Positions 15,543 through 24,568 are shown, counted from the first letter of the stretch. The stretch: 64,000 nucleotides of DNA from Roseomonas sp. KE0001 (GCF_016107285.1 NZ_RCVQ01000004.1:1-64000), one strand, 5' to 3'. The notes: generated from the sequence alone by a model not told the origin. Program-made: numbers and translations.

Positions 15543-17443
15543 GCGACCGGCGGGGCGTCGCGCCCCTCATGGATGCCGAAGGCGAGGAAGTGCTGCAGCG
15601 GGTCGATGCCGGCCGCGGCGACATCGGCATGGGCCGCCAGATAGGCCGCCGTGTCGAAGCGCGGCCCGGCGGCGCGGCCCTCGCGCCAGCCCCAGTCGTG
15701 GTAATGGGCCAGGGGGTCGAGGCCGGCCAGCGCCACATCCGCATTCGCCGCGAGATAGGCGCCGGTGTCGAACCAGCCGTTCGGGTCGCGCCCCTCCCGC
15801 GCGCCGAAGCCCTGCCAGTGCGCCCGCGCCGCCATGCCGGCGGCCGCCACGTCCGGATTGGCGAGGAGGTAGAAGGTGGCGTCGAAGCCCGCCTCGATGT
15901 CGGCGCCGACGGCGGCGAAGATCGCCCGCCCCTCGGCCGCGCCATGGGCGAGGTAGTGCTCCAGCGGGTTCACCCCGGCCGCCCGCACATCGGCGTTGCG
16001 CGCGAGATAGAGGGCGCCGTCGAACTGCGGCCCCGTGGCGCGGCCCTCGCGCCAGCCCTGCTCGGCGTAGTGCTCCAGCGGGTTCACGCCGGCGGCGTCG
16101 ACATCCGGATTGGCCGCCAGGTAGCCGCGCGTCGAGAAGAGGAGGTTGGGGTCGCGCCCCTCGCGCCAGCCGGCGGCGCCGTAATGCGCCTCGGCATCCA
16201 GCCCCGCCGCCCAGACATCGGGATTGGCGATGGCGTAGAGCAGGTCATCGACCAGGATCGTGCCGTCGTCGAGGGCCAGGCTGCCGTCGGCGAAGGCGAA
16301 GACCTCGATGCCGCGCAGCACGTCCCGCCCCTCCGCGCCGGCCAGGACATGGGCGCCGCCCTCCATCCCCCAGGCCAGGCTCTGCGCGGCGAGGGTGACG
16401 CCGTAGGCGGCGGTGTCGCGCCCGGCGCCGCCCTCCAGCACGTCGTCGCCCAGACCGCCGGCGAGGATGTTGTCCGCCGCGTTGCCGCGCAGGATGTCGT
16501 CGCCCGCGCCGCCCGCCGCGTTCTCGATGACGACGCCATGGGCGATGGTCAGGCCGCCATGGACGCCCGCGACATAGGAGACCTGGCCGGCGCCGCCCGG
16601 CGCCCAGAGCAGCGTGGCCGCGTTGAGGTCGATCACGGCGTCGCGCGCGCCGCCGTAGCGGATCGTGTCCACCCCGCCGGCATCCCAGATCGCGGCATAG
16701 CCGGTGCCGGGGCCATCCGCGTCGGCCAGTTCGTAGACATCGTCGCCCGTGGCCCAGGCGAGGTTGGCGCCGTACTTCGCCTGCAGCACGGCGATGTCGA
16801 AGGCCATCGGCGCCATCGCCTCGCCCCAGGCGCTGGTCCCCGAGGTGCCGTCGGGCCCTGTCGGCCAGCCGGCGACGTAGGACATCATGGTCCAGACGCC
16901 CTGGTTCAGCGCGTGCTCGCCATAGCCGCGCCGGCCGAAGGGATCGACGACGCCGGGAAAGATCGGGGAATCGCCGTTCAGGCCGGTGTCGTGCGGGTGG
17001 GACAGGCCCAGCCCGTGGCCGAACTCGTGGATCAGCGTCTGGAAGCCGTCGCCGCCGGCATCGAGGTCGCCGCCGGGCCCGCGCGACCAGCTGTCGCCCC
17101 CGACGTTGAACCGCGCCTGCGCCGGCTCCGGCCGCCCCAGCGGCCCGCAGGAGCCGAGCAGGGCCGGGTCGTTCATGTCCAGGAGGTTGAGCACCAGCAT
17201 GGGCTCGGCCTCGGGCTCGCCGTCCTCATCCAGCGCGATCTCGCCGAAGCGCAGGTTGGTGATGCGGGAGAAGGTCTCGAGGGCCTGCCGCACCTGACCC
17301 TTCTCGTAGTCGTTCCAGGCGACGGTCAGCTGCGACGGATTGTCCGCGGAGGCGGGCTGGCCGCCGGCCGTGAAGCTGTAGGTGATCCAGCTTCCCGGCG
17401 CCTTGATGCCCCAGTCCAGCGCCTCAAGCGGGTTGAATGTCAT
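15539..17443 (-). CDS. M10-like metalloprotease with RTX and six NPDV-type repeats
   Basis: This 634-residue protein has no Sec signal. It shows the metzincin zinc site HEFGHGLGLSHPH (His139, His143, His149; Glu140) and a Met-turn WTMMSYV. A short RTX calcium region (GGAGDDILRG, GGLGDDVLEGGAGRD) follows. The last 236 residues hold six degenerate copies of Y-L-A-x-N-P-D-V-A-A-A-G...PL-x-HY...G-x-x-EGR. RTX plus M10 points to type I secretion, but no exporter genes are adjacent. I recall the NPDV repeat from secreted calcium-binding proteins and from N-terminal regions of some glycosyltransferases. It is a paralogue of 24697-26856 and is coupled to the glycosyltransferase downstream. Confidence 0.85.
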   Translation of the reverse strand: MTFNPLEALDWGIKAPGSWITYSFTAGGQPASADNPSQLTVAWNDYEKGQVRQALETFSRITNLRFGEIALDEDGEPEAEPMLVLNLLDMNDPALLGSCGPLGRPEPAQARFNVGGDSWSRGPGGDLDAGGDGFQTLIHEFGHGLGLSHPHDTGLNGDSPIFPGVVDPFGRRGYGEHALNQGVWTMMSYVAGWPTGPDGTSGTSAWGEAMAPMAFDIAVLQAKYGANLAWATGDDVYELADADGPGTGYAAIWDAGGVDTIRYGGARDAVIDLNAATLLWAPGGAGQVSYVAGVHGGLTIAHGVVIENAAGGAGDDILRGNAADNILAGGLGDDVLEGGAGRDTAAYGVTLAAQSLAWGMEGGAHVLAGAEGRDVLRGIEVFAFADGSLALDDGTILVDDLLYAIANPDVWAAGLDAEAHYGAAGWREGRDPNLLFSTRGYLAANPDVDAAGVNPLEHYAEQGWREGRATGPQFDGALYLARNADVRAAGVNPLEHYLAHGAAEGRAIFAAVGADIEAGFDATFYLLANPDVAAAGMAARAHWQGFGAREGRDPNGWFDTGAYLAANADVALAGLDPLAHYHDWGWREGRAAGPRFDTAAYLAAHADVAAAGIDPLQHFLAFGIHEGRDAPPVA

Positions 17444-17597
17444 GGGCTGTGTCCTTCACGACGGGCCAGGCCCGGGCGCCCGCCGGGCGGACTTCCGGAA
17501 TCGAAGAATGATTGCTGAAATGATAGGAGACTCAACTTTTAGTAGCAATACGAAACCATACACTCGCTTCTGATCCCGCAGCGGTCAGGCTGCCCCC

Positions 17598-18833
17598 TCA
17601 GCCCGTGGTGGCGGCGGGCAGGCGCGTCAGGCGGGGCACCGGCGAGGCGGCGATGACCAGGGCCTGGACCAGGAAGCCCAGGGCGGCGGCGGCCAGGCAG
17701 GCCTCGACGCCGAGGCGCGCCGCGAGCAGGGCCCCGAGCGCCGCGCCCAGCGGCCTGGCCCCGAAGGTCGCGGTCATCACCACCGCCGAGACGCGGCCGA
17801 GCAGCCGGTCCGGCGTCACCGCCTGGCGCAACGTGGTGGTGGCGATGGTCCAGAGGATCGGCCCGGCGCCGAAGAGGAAGAGGCTGGCCCCGGCCAGCGC
17901 GGCCCCTGGCGCGCCGTGCGGCGCGCCGAGGCTCGCCAGCATCAGCAGCGCCGCCAGCAGCCCGGCGCAGGGGCCGACCGCGACCAGCCGGCCGAAGGGC
18001 AGGCGGCGCAGCAGCGGCGGCGCCAGCGCCGCCCCGGCCACCATCCCGGCGCCGTAGAGGCCCAGCGTGACGCCGGTGCCGGCCGCCGAGAGGCCGAGGC
18101 GCTCCACCGCATAGGCGGCATAGACGGCCAGCAGCAGGAACCAGGCGGTGTTGAAGACCACCGCCGTGACCAGCACGGGGCGCAGCAGGGGATGGCCGAG
18201 GACGAAGCCCGCCCCCTCCCGCAGCCCGGCGAGCGCGGTGCGGCGCGGGGCGGGGGCAGGGGCGGGGTCGGGCAGGCCGGCCTTCGCCCTCGCCGCCAGC
18301 AGCGACAGGCCGGCGGCGAGGGCGAAGGCCGCCGCGCCGCCGAGGCCGCCGAGCAGCGCCCCGCCCAGGGCCGGCCCGGCGGCGAAGGCCGTGCTGCGCG
18401 CCAGCTCCAGCCAGCGGTTGGCCTCGGCCAAACGCCCGCGCGCGACCAGCGCCGGCAGCAGGGCCGGCGCGGCGACGCTGTAGGCCACGGTGCCGGTGGC
18501 GCCGAGGAAGCCCAGCGCCGCCAGCCAGGGCAGGGACAGCCCGCCGCCGAGCAGCAGGGCCAGGATCCCCAGCAGGCTGGCCGCGCGCAGCAGCTCGGCG
18601 CCCAGCATCAGCCGGCGGCGGGAGGTGCTGTCGGCCAGCAGGCCGGCGGGCAGGGAGAGCAGCAGGAAGGGCAGGGTCTGCGCCGCCTGCAGCCAGCCCG
18701 CCCCGGCCGCCCCGGCGCCCAGCGCCAGCACGGCCAGCAGCGGCGCGGCGGCGAGGGCGACCTGCTCGGCCGCCTGGGCGGCGAGGTTGGAGGCGGCGAG
18801 ACGGCGGAAGGCGGCGGGCAGGGGTTCGGGCAT
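17598..18833 (-). CDS. MFS transporter, EntS/MFS_3-like exporter
   Basis: This 411-residue integral membrane protein has about 12 hydrophobic segments and the MFS loop-2 motif GLLADSTSRRRLMLG. Its composition and gene order resemble the MFS_3 group (enterobactin exporter EntS and macrolide-efflux-like proteins). The start at 18833 is chosen because the longer frame reads back through the amidase gene. It lies 92 bases after the amidase on the same strand, so co-transcription is possible. The substrate is unknown. Confidence 0.85.
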   Translation of the reverse strand: MPEPLPAAFRRLAASNLAAQAAEQVALAAAPLLAVLALGAGAAGAGWLQAAQTLPFLLLSLPAGLLADSTSRRRLMLGAELLRAASLLGILALLLGGGLSLPWLAALGFLGATGTVAYSVAAPALLPALVARGRLAEANRWLELARSTAFAAGPALGGALLGGLGGAAAFALAAGLSLLAARAKAGLPDPAPAPAPRRTALAGLREGAGFVLGHPLLRPVLVTAVVFNTAWFLLLAVYAAYAVERLGLSAAGTGVTLGLYGAGMVAGAALAPPLLRRLPFGRLVAVGPCAGLLAALLMLASLGAPHGAPGAALAGASLFLFGAGPILWTIATTTLRQAVTPDRLLGRVSAVVMTATFGARPLGAALGALLAARLGVEACLAAAALGFLVQALVIAASPVPRLTRLPAATTG

Positions 18834-18925
18834 CGGGCCGGCTCCATGGAGAGGAGCCGGCAGACTGGGGCGGAGCGGGGCGCGCCGCACTCCGCGGCTT
18901 GCGGTGGAACTGGCGGGGCGGCGCC

Positions 18926-20401
18926 CTATCCCGCCGCCACATGCACGGCCGGGCGGCGGCCATCGTTCCACCGGCCCCCGAGAGCGCGCTCGATCTGCGC
19001 CGCGAGTTGCAGCAGCAGCCCGTCCTTCGCCTGGCCGCCGATGGCCTGGATGCCAAGCGGCAGGCCGCTCTCCTGCCAGCCGAGCGGCATGGAGAGGGCG
19101 GGAATGCCGGCCAGGTTGCAAAGCGGCGTATAGGCAAAGTTGCGCCAGAGGTTGGCGAACCAGTCGCGCACGTCCGGATTGTCGCTGAGCGTCAGGTACT
19201 CCGTCGTGCCGATCACGGGTGTCGGCAGGGCGGTCACCGGGGTCAGCAGGATGTCCCAGTCCTCGAAGAAGGCGCCGAAGCCGCGCGAGGTGGCGTTGAA
19301 GACCGCCTGCATCCGCGCCCGCTCGGTGAAGGAGAAGCCGAGTCCGGCCTCCCAGATGCGGATGTTCATCGGCTCCACCAGATCCGCCGGCGGGCGGGCA
19401 TGGCCCAGCGGCGCGATCAGGTTGTTCACCGTCTGCGCGAAATTGCTGATGTAGCAATCGGTCTGCGCGGCGAAGGCGGCGCGGAAGTCGATCGTCGGCA
19501 GCGCCCATTCGACATGGTGGCCGAGGCTCTCCAGCAGCCGCCCCGCGCGCTCCAGCTCGGCGACGAAATGCGGGGCCGCGCGGTAGTCGCCCCATTCGTG
19601 CGAGAGGGCGATGCGCAGCTGCCGCGGGTCACGCCGGATGAGGGTCGTATAGGCCTCGTCCGGCGTCCAGTACGGCATGAACTCGCCGGGCGCGCCGCCG
19701 CGGCAGGCATCGACGAAGGCCGCCGTGTCGCGCACCGTGCGGCTCTGGCAGCCCTGGATGGAGACCAGGCCCGTGAGATCCGAGGCGCCGGGGGCGATGG
19801 AGAAGACCCCGCGCGAGACCTTCAGCCCGAGGTTGCCGCAGGCCCCGGCCGGGATGCGGATCGAGCCGCCGCCATCGGTCGCGTGGCTCAGCGGCAGCAC
19901 CCCGGCGGCCACCATGGCCGCCGTGCCGGCGGAGGAGCCGTTGGTGGTGAAGCCCGTGTCCCAGGGGTTGCGGGTGACGTAGACGGCCGGGTTCTCGGCC
20001 GAGGAGCAGCAGCCGAATTCGGGCGTGGTGGTGCGGCCGATGACGTTGAGCCCGGCGGCGCGGATCTTCTGCGTCAGCCAGGCATCGGCCGTGGCGCGGT
20101 GGCCGCGCATCAGCCGCGAGCCCATCTCCTGAAGGCGGCCCTTCACCGTCGGGCCGAGATCCTTCATCAGCCAGGGCAGGCCGGCGAAGGGGCCGTCGGG
20201 GTCGGTGCCGTCCCGCAGCGGGTCGGCCACCGCATCCTCGAACACCTCGACCACGCCGGAGAGGGCGGGATCGACGCGGGCGATGCCAGCCGCGGCCTGG
20301 GCCGCCAGTTCGGCGGGGGTCAGCTTCCCCTGGCGCACCAGCGCCGCCAGGCCGAGCCCGTCCTGGCCAGCCCATTCCTCCCAGCTCATCGCCAGTGTCA
20401 T
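18926..20401 (-). CDS. amidase, amidase-signature family
   Basis: This 491-residue cytosolic hydrolase has the Ser-cisSer-Lys triad: Lys in PWLMKDLG, cis-Ser in TDGGGSIRIPAG, and nucleophile Ser in TNGSSAGTAAMVAAG. The family usually has GGSSGGSAA at the nucleophile; here it reads NGSSAGTAA. It hydrolyses an amide, but the family spans acetamide to aryl amides and the sequence does not decide between them. Some relatives act as 6-aminohexanoate or indoleacetamide hydrolases. Downstream on the same strand is the MFS exporter. Confidence 0.9.
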   Translation of the reverse strand: MTLAMSWEEWAGQDGLGLAALVRQGKLTPAELAAQAAAGIARVDPALSGVVEVFEDAVADPLRDGTDPDGPFAGLPWLMKDLGPTVKGRLQEMGSRLMRGHRATADAWLTQKIRAAGLNVIGRTTTPEFGCCSSAENPAVYVTRNPWDTGFTTNGSSAGTAAMVAAGVLPLSHATDGGGSIRIPAGACGNLGLKVSRGVFSIAPGASDLTGLVSIQGCQSRTVRDTAAFVDACRGGAPGEFMPYWTPDEAYTTLIRRDPRQLRIALSHEWGDYRAAPHFVAELERAGRLLESLGHHVEWALPTIDFRAAFAAQTDCYISNFAQTVNNLIAPLGHARPPADLVEPMNIRIWEAGLGFSFTERARMQAVFNATSRGFGAFFEDWDILLTPVTALPTPVIGTTEYLTLSDNPDVRDWFANLWRNFAYTPLCNLAGIPALSMPLGWQESGLPLGIQAIGGQAKDGLLLQLAAQIERALGGRWNDGRRPAVHVAAG

Positions 20402-20557
20402 CGCGCATCCATCCCTGCTGCCATCCGCCGGGCAGCTTAGAGCGGAACCCGGCCGGGGGAAATCGGGCGGGAGAGCGAAGAGGCGCGGGAATCAACAGGC
20501 TAGGACGCCCCCTGGCCTGTTCGCGGCGAGAGATGTACACACCCTCCTCTTCCCTTG

Positions 20558-20590
20558 CCGTGTGCTGCGTGCGGCCTGGGATCAGCACGG
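20558..20590 (+). other. hairpin in the nhaA leader
   Basis: CCGTGTGCTG (20558-20567) can pair with CAGCACGG (20583-20590) with a TG bulge, giving an 8-bp stem 43 bases before the nhaA ATG. The rest of the 231-base divergent interval holds nothing I can name. It may be a regulatory leader structure or chance at this GC content. Confidence 0.35.
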
Positions 20591-20632
20591 AACGGAGACC
20601 TGACAAACACCCTGCCAGGAGGACGTTTCCGC

Positions 20633-21838
20633 ATGGCTTCGACCGGTTTCACGGGACGCATCAACACCGCCTTCCGCAGCTTTCTCGATAGCGAGGCCTC
20701 GGGCGGGCTGGTGCTGATGGTGGTGGCTTTGCTCGCCATCGCCACCGCCAACTCGCCGCTGGCCGGCGCCTACTTCACCGCGCTGCACAGCTATCTCGGG
20801 CCGCTCAGCCTGCTGCACTGGATCAACGACGCGCTGATGGCCGTCTTCTTCCTGATGGTCGGGCTGGAGATCAAGCGCGAGATGCTGGACGGCCAGCTCT
20901 CGACCTGGAGCCGTCGCATCCTGCCGGGCGTCGCCGCGCTGGGCGGCATGGTGGTGCCGGCGCTGATCTACGTGGCCTTCAACCATGCCGATCCGCAGGC
21001 GCTGCACGGCTGGGCCGTCCCGACCGCGACGGACATCGCCTTCGCCCTCGGCGTGCTCTCGCTGCTCGGCCCGCGCGTGCCGATCTCGCTGAAGGTCTTC
21101 CTGGCGGCACTCGCCATCATCGACGATCTCGGCGCCGTGCTGGTGATCGCGCTGTTCTACACCGGCGATGTCTCGCTGCCCGACCTGCTGGGGGCGGCGG
21201 CGGTGCTGGCGGCCCTGGTGCTGATGAACCGCGCCGGCGTGCTGCGGCTTCTGCCCTATCTGCTTCTCGGCGCGCTGCTCTGGCTGCTGGTGCTGCGCTC
21301 CGGCGTGCACGCCACGGTGGCCGGCGTGCTGCTGGCGCTGACCATCCCGATCCGCCTGACCCCCGGCACGCCGGAAGCGGCCCCGGCGGCCTCGCCGCTG
21401 CACCGGCTGGAGCATGTGCTGCAGCGGCCGGTCGCCTTCGTCATCGTGCCGATCTTCGGCTTCGCCAATGCCGGCGTCTCCTTCGCGGGGGTGGAACTGT
21501 CCGTGCTCTGGGAGCCGCTGACGCTGGGCGTGGCCGGCGGGCTGGTGCTGGGCAAGCTGGTCGGCGTGTTCGGCGCCGTGGTGCTGATGGTGCGGCTGCG
21601 CCTGGCGGACCTGCCGGCGGCGGCGAGCTGGGGGCAGATGCTCGGCACCGCGCTGCTTTGCGGCATCGGCTTCACCATGAGCCTGTTCATCGGCCTGCTG
21701 GCCTTCGAGGATCCGGCGCTGCAGGACCGGGTGAAGTTCGGCATCCTGGCCGGCTCGCTGGTGGCGGGCACCGCCGGCTATCTGGTGCTGCGCGGCAGCC
21801 GGCGGGAGGGCAAGGCCCCGGGAACGCGGGGAGGCTGA
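20633..21838 (+). CDS. nhaA: Na+/H+ antiporter NhaA
   Basis: This 401-residue inner-membrane antiporter exchanges protons for sodium to keep pH and salt balance. Family marks are [33 protein letters not shown] and the paired ion-binding aspartates in [10 protein letters not shown], with 12 hydrophobic segments. The ATG at 20633 has a strong AGGAGGA at 20617-20623; the in-frame ATG at 20555 has none. The gene stands alone, divergent from the amidase. A second sodium/proton antiporter of the CPA1 family lies at 41222. Confidence 0.97.
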   Translation: MASTGFTGRINTAFRSFLDSEASGGLVLMVVALLAIATANSPLAGAYFTALHSYLGPLSLLHWINDALMAVFFLMVGLEIKREMLDGQLSTWSRRILPGVAALGGMVVPALIYVAFNHADPQALHGWAVPTATDIAFALGVLSLLGPRVPISLKVFLAALAIIDDLGAVLVIALFYTGDVSLPDLLGAAAVLAALVLMNRAGVLRLLPYLLLGALLWLLVLRSGVHATVAGVLLALTIPIRLTPGTPEAAPAASPLHRLEHVLQRPVAFVIVPIFGFANAGVSFAGVELSVLWEPLTLGVAGGLVLGKLVGVFGAVVLMVRLRLADLPAAASWGQMLGTALLCGIGFTMSLFIGLLAFEDPALQDRVKFGILAGSLVAGTAGYLVLRGSRREGKAPGTRGG

Positions 21839-21856
21839 AGCCGGCCGGACGTGCCC

Positions 21857-21887
21857 TTGACCTCAACCTGGGTTGAGGTCCTATCTC
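21857..21887 (+). promoter_or_regulatory. SoxR/MerR-type promoter with 19-bp spacer and operator
   Basis: A -35 TTGACC (21857-21862) and a -10 TATCTC (21882-21887) are separated by 19 bases, the overlong spacer typical of MerR-family promoters. Centred between them is CCTCAACCTGGGTTGAGG (21861-21878), a near-perfect palindrome matching the SoxR-type box CCTCAA...TTGAGG. It would drive the SDR gene at 21964. No soxR gene is in this window, so the regulator acts from elsewhere. Confidence 0.75.
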
Positions 21888-21963
21888 GGGAGCCGGCCCG
21901 CCGGCGCGGGCCCTCCGCGCCGCGCTCCGGCGGCGGGAGCCGGAAGCGGAGCCCGAGAATCGC

Positions 21964-22656
21964 ATGCGACAGGACAGGACGCGCCAGGACAGGACGTGTC
22001 AGGACAGGCGCCTCGCCCTCGTCACCGGGGCCCATCGCGGCCCTGGCCTGGCCATTGCCAGCGCGCTGGCCCAGGCCGGGGTGCAGATCCTGCTCGGCTG
22101 CCGCAGCCGCGAGCGCGGCCACGCCGCGGCGGCGGCGCGGCCGGAGGGGGCCTGGATGGAGCCGGTGCATCTCGATGTCACGGACGACTGGTCGATCGCC
22201 GCGCTGCGCGAGCTGGTGCGGCGGGAATACGGCCGGCTGGACATCCTGGTGAATGCCGCCGAGGTGGCGCTGGACGCGCGTGACGACCTGCTGCCGCGCG
22301 AGCGCTTCGAGCGGAGCTTCGCCGTCAACGCCACCGGCGCGGCGGCGGTGACGGAGGCGATGCTGCCCCTGCTGACCCGTTCCGAAGCACCCTGTGTCGT
22401 CAACTTGCTGGCCACGCCGGGCGGCGGGGCGCCCGCCTACCTGGCCTCCAAGGCGGCGCTGGAGGCCCTGACGCGGGCCGAGGCGGCCCGGCTGAAGGGG
22501 CTGGGCGTCAAGGTCAACGGCATCCGGCCGGTGTCGCTGCCGGGGCCGGCGGGGCTGCGCGCCACGGCCGAGCTGGCGCGGCGCTATGCCCTGCTGGGGC
22601 CGGATGGGCCGAGCGGCACCGTGGCGATGGCGGAGCCGCTGGCGCTGGCCGGGTAG
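21964..22656 (+). CDS. SDR-family oxidoreductase behind a SoxR-like box
   Basis: This 230-residue short-chain dehydrogenase has VTGAHRGPGLAIASAL as its NAD(P) site, LDVTDDW, LVNAAEVA and a catalytic-type YLASK. The Ser expected before it is not obvious (NLLATPGGG where most have a SS pair), so catalysis may be altered. The first 15 residues (QDRTRQDRTCQDRR) come from a short DNA repeat and may not be native, but no better ATG exists before the cofactor site. Redox control is inferred from the upstream operator; a quinone or carbonyl reductase is a reasonable guess. Confidence 0.8.
   Translation: MRQDRTRQDRTCQDRRLALVTGAHRGPGLAIASALAQAGVQILLGCRSRERGHAAAAARPEGAWMEPVHLDVTDDWSIAALRELVRREYGRLDILVNAAEVALDARDDLLPRERFERSFAVNATGAAAVTEAMLPLLTRSEAPCVVNLLATPGGGAPAYLASKAALEALTRAEAARLKGLGVKVNGIRPVSLPGPAGLRATAELARRYALLGPDGPSGTVAMAEPLALAG
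21968..22009 (+). repeat. 15-base tandem repeat at the SDR start codon
   Basis: Units of CAGGACAGGACGCGC, CAGGACAGGACGTGT and CAGGACAGG follow directly on the start codon and encode the QDRT repeats. The unit stays in frame. Confidence 0.8.
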
Positions 22657-22663
22657 GGCGGCC

Positions 22664-23710
22664 TCAGGGGCGGCGGATCAGCACCGGCTGGGCGATGGGC
22701 GCCTCCTCCGGGGGCTCGTGCTCCAGATAGTCCTCGACATAGAGGCGACGGACCAGCATCAGCAGCACCGCCGCCATCGGCGTCGCCAGCATCATGCCGA
22801 GGAAGCCGTAGAGCAGGCCGAAGGCGAAGAGGGCGATGATGGTCGCCGCCTCCGGCAGGTTGACATGGGTCTTCTGGACATAGGGCGTGACCAGGTAGCT
22901 CTCGACCGACTGCACGACGAGATAGACGGCGATGACGCTGAGCACGCCGCTGAACCCGTCGGCGAAGCCGAGCAGCACCGCCGGGATCGCCGCCAGCACC
23001 GGCCCGACCGTCGGGATGAAGGCGAGCACTGCCGCGATCAGCCCCAGCACCGGGGCCAGCGGCACGCCGATGAACCAGAGGCCGAGGCCGGTCAGCACGC
23101 CCACCACCGCCATCGAGATCATCTGCGCGCCCAGCCAGTTGCGCAGCGTCACGGCCGCCTCCTCGGCGACGCTGCGGGCCTTCGGGCGGAGCGAGGGGGT
23201 GACCATCAGCTCGATGCCGCGCCGGTAGAGCGCCGGGTCGAGGGCGAAGTACAGCCCGAGGAAGAGCACCAGCACGATATTGGCCAGGGCGCCGAAGGTG
23301 GTGTTCAGCGCCGAGAAGGCGGAACTGCCGCCGCCGGAGGGCAGGCTCATGTTCTCCGGCTGCAGGCGGGTGAGCAGCTCCTGCCCCCAGCTGTAGCGGC
23401 GCAGCGTCGCGGCCAGGCGGTCCGCGGCCGCCGGCACCTCCTGCCAGAGCTGGTTGAGCTGGTCGGCGATGGGCTGGGCCGCAAGCATGCCGAGCCCCGC
23501 CCCGACCAGCAGCAGCAGCAGGATGAAGATCAGCACGCCGGGCCCGTGCGGCAGCACCGGCACCACCCGCCGCAGCAGCTGCGCCCCGGCATGGAGGAAG
23601 ATGGCGATCAGCGCTGCGGCGAAGATCAGCAGCGGCACCTCCGGCACCAGCCAGAGAAGCAGCAGCAGCAGCCCGCCCAGGACGATCAGCGAGGTGGTTC
23701 GGCGCGTCAT
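22664..23710 (-). CDS. AI-2E family transporter (PerM/YdiK-like)
   Basis: This 348-residue inner-membrane protein has about eight hydrophobic segments. It carries the family signatures [41 protein letters not shown] and [20 protein letters not shown], with a long extracytoplasmic helix region ([20 protein letters not shown]). Members include TqsA (AI-2 export) and antiporter-like proteins; the cargo here is unknown. Its tail faces the SDR gene with a 7-base gap. It is divergent from ndk. Confidence 0.9.
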   Translation of the reverse strand: MTRRTTSLIVLGGLLLLLLWLVPEVPLLIFAAALIAIFLHAGAQLLRRVVPVLPHGPGVLIFILLLLLVGAGLGMLAAQPIADQLNQLWQEVPAAADRLAATLRRYSWGQELLTRLQPENMSLPSGGGSSAFSALNTTFGALANIVLVLFLGLYFALDPALYRRGIELMVTPSLRPKARSVAEEAAVTLRNWLGAQMISMAVVGVLTGLGLWFIGVPLAPVLGLIAAVLAFIPTVGPVLAAIPAVLLGFADGFSGVLSVIAVYLVVQSVESYLVTPYVQKTHVNLPEAATIIALFAFGLLYGFLGMMLATPMAAVLLMLVRRLYVEDYLEHEPPEEAPIAQPVLIRRP

Positions 23711-23806
23711 GGTTTCTCCTCAAGCCCTCCCGGGCCGGCGGGCGATTAAAGCTGGGGCGGAGCCGGGGTTGCCCGGCGGGGTGCGGGGCTGTCATGCCAT
23801 CGCCCC

Positions 23807-23835
23807 TTGCCTTGCGGCGCCGGGCCGCCTATCGG
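23807..23835 (+). promoter_or_regulatory. candidate ndk promoter
   Basis: TTGCCT (23807-23812) and TATCGG (23830-23835) are separated by 17 bases, about 37 bases before the ndk start. Spacing is ideal and the hexamers are moderate matches to sigma-70. Confidence 0.45.
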
Positions 23836-23871
23836 GCGGCGCATCTGCACGCCATCAAAGGGAGTCACCCC

Positions 23872-24294
23872 ATGGCCGTCGAGCGCACCCTGTCCATCAT
23901 CAAGCCGGATGCCACCCGCCGCAACCTGACCGGCCGGATCAACGCCAAGTTCGAGGAGAAGGGCCTGCGCATCGTCGCGCAGAAGCGCATCCATCTCTCC
24001 GAGGCCCAGGCCGGCGCCTTCTACGCCGAGCACAAGGCGCGGCCGTTCTACAAGGACCTGGTCTCCTTCATGACCTCGGGCCCGGTGGTGGTGCAGGTGC
24101 TGGAGGGCGAGAACGCGATCGCCGCCAACCGCGAGATCATGGGCGCGACCAACCCGGCCAACGCGGCCGAGGGCACCATCCGCAAGGAATTCGCCGAGAG
24201 CATCGAGGCGAATTCGGTGCATGGCTCGGACGGCGCCGAAGCCGCCGCGCGCGAGGTGTCCTTCTTCTTCGCCGGTACCGAGATCGTCGGCTGA
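23872..24294 (+). CDS. ndk: nucleoside diphosphate kinase
   Basis: This 140-residue cytosolic enzyme balances NTP pools by phosphate transfer from ATP through a phospho-His. It has the start [16 protein letters not shown], the [17 protein letters not shown] loop, and the active-site His in ANSVHGSD. The length is exactly typical. The ATG at 23872 has AAAGGGA 8 bases upstream; upstream in-frame starts are not supported. It is monocistronic, with a promoter candidate at 23807 and hairpins after the stop. Confidence 0.97.
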   Translation: MAVERTLSIIKPDATRRNLTGRINAKFEEKGLRIVAQKRIHLSEAQAGAFYAEHKARPFYKDLVSFMTSGPVVVQVLEGENAIAANREIMGATNPANAAEGTIRKEFAESIEANSVHGSDGAEAAAREVSFFFAGTEIVG

Positions 24295-24301
24295 ACCCCG
24301 T

Positions 24302-24324
24302 GGCGGCGGGGCGATCCCGCCGCC
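24302..24324 (+). terminator. hairpin after ndk
   Basis: GGCGGCGGG pairs with CCCGCCGCC across a 5-base loop, 8 bases past the ndk stop. There is no U-tract, as is usual at this GC content. Confidence 0.5.
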
Positions 24325-24338
24325 GCGGCGCGGACGCG

Positions 24339-24374
24339 CAGGGCGGCGCCTCCCGTGCGGGGGGCGCCGCCCTG
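24339..24374. terminator. strong bidirectional hairpin between ndk and the oxidase-type peptide
   Basis: A 12-bp perfect stem (CAGGGCGGCGCC with GGCGCCGCCCTG) extends by four more pairs to a GTGC tetraloop. It sits between two convergent genes, so it can end both transcripts. Confidence 0.65.
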
Positions 24375-24409
24375 TCTCCACCGGGGCGGCGCCTTCCGGC
24401 GCGCCGGCC

Positions 24410-24568
24410 TCAGCCGGCGAAGAGCCAGAGCCCGACCAGGATCACGATCACGACGCCGATGCCCCATTTGGTGGCCAGGACGAACATGTCCCAGCCCCGG
24501 GTGCGCTCGGCCAGGATGTCCTCGGCCTTCACCGGAACGAAATCGATCTGCTGCGTCGCCTCGGCCAT
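24410..24568 (-). CDS. aa3-type cytochrome oxidase subunit IV-like peptide, 52 aa
   Basis: This 52-residue protein has a short polar start (MAEATQQIDFVPVKAED), then RTRGWDMFVLATKWGIGV leading into a single membrane helix (VIVILVGLWLFAG). The WDMF..AT.W entry to one TM helix matches the small alphaproteobacterial aa3 oxidase subunit IV family. The ATG at 24568 has AGAGGA upstream. No oxidase core genes are nearby, which is normal for this subunit. It is easily missed because of its size. Confidence 0.75.
   Translation of the reverse strand: MAEATQQIDFVPVKAEDILAERTRGWDMFVLATKWGIGVVIVILVGLWLFAG

Noticed and set aside
18834-19595. N-terminal extension of the MFS gene
   Set aside because: The extra 254 codons are antisense-free but overlap the amidase in another frame. 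The MFS family starts at the ATG at 18833.
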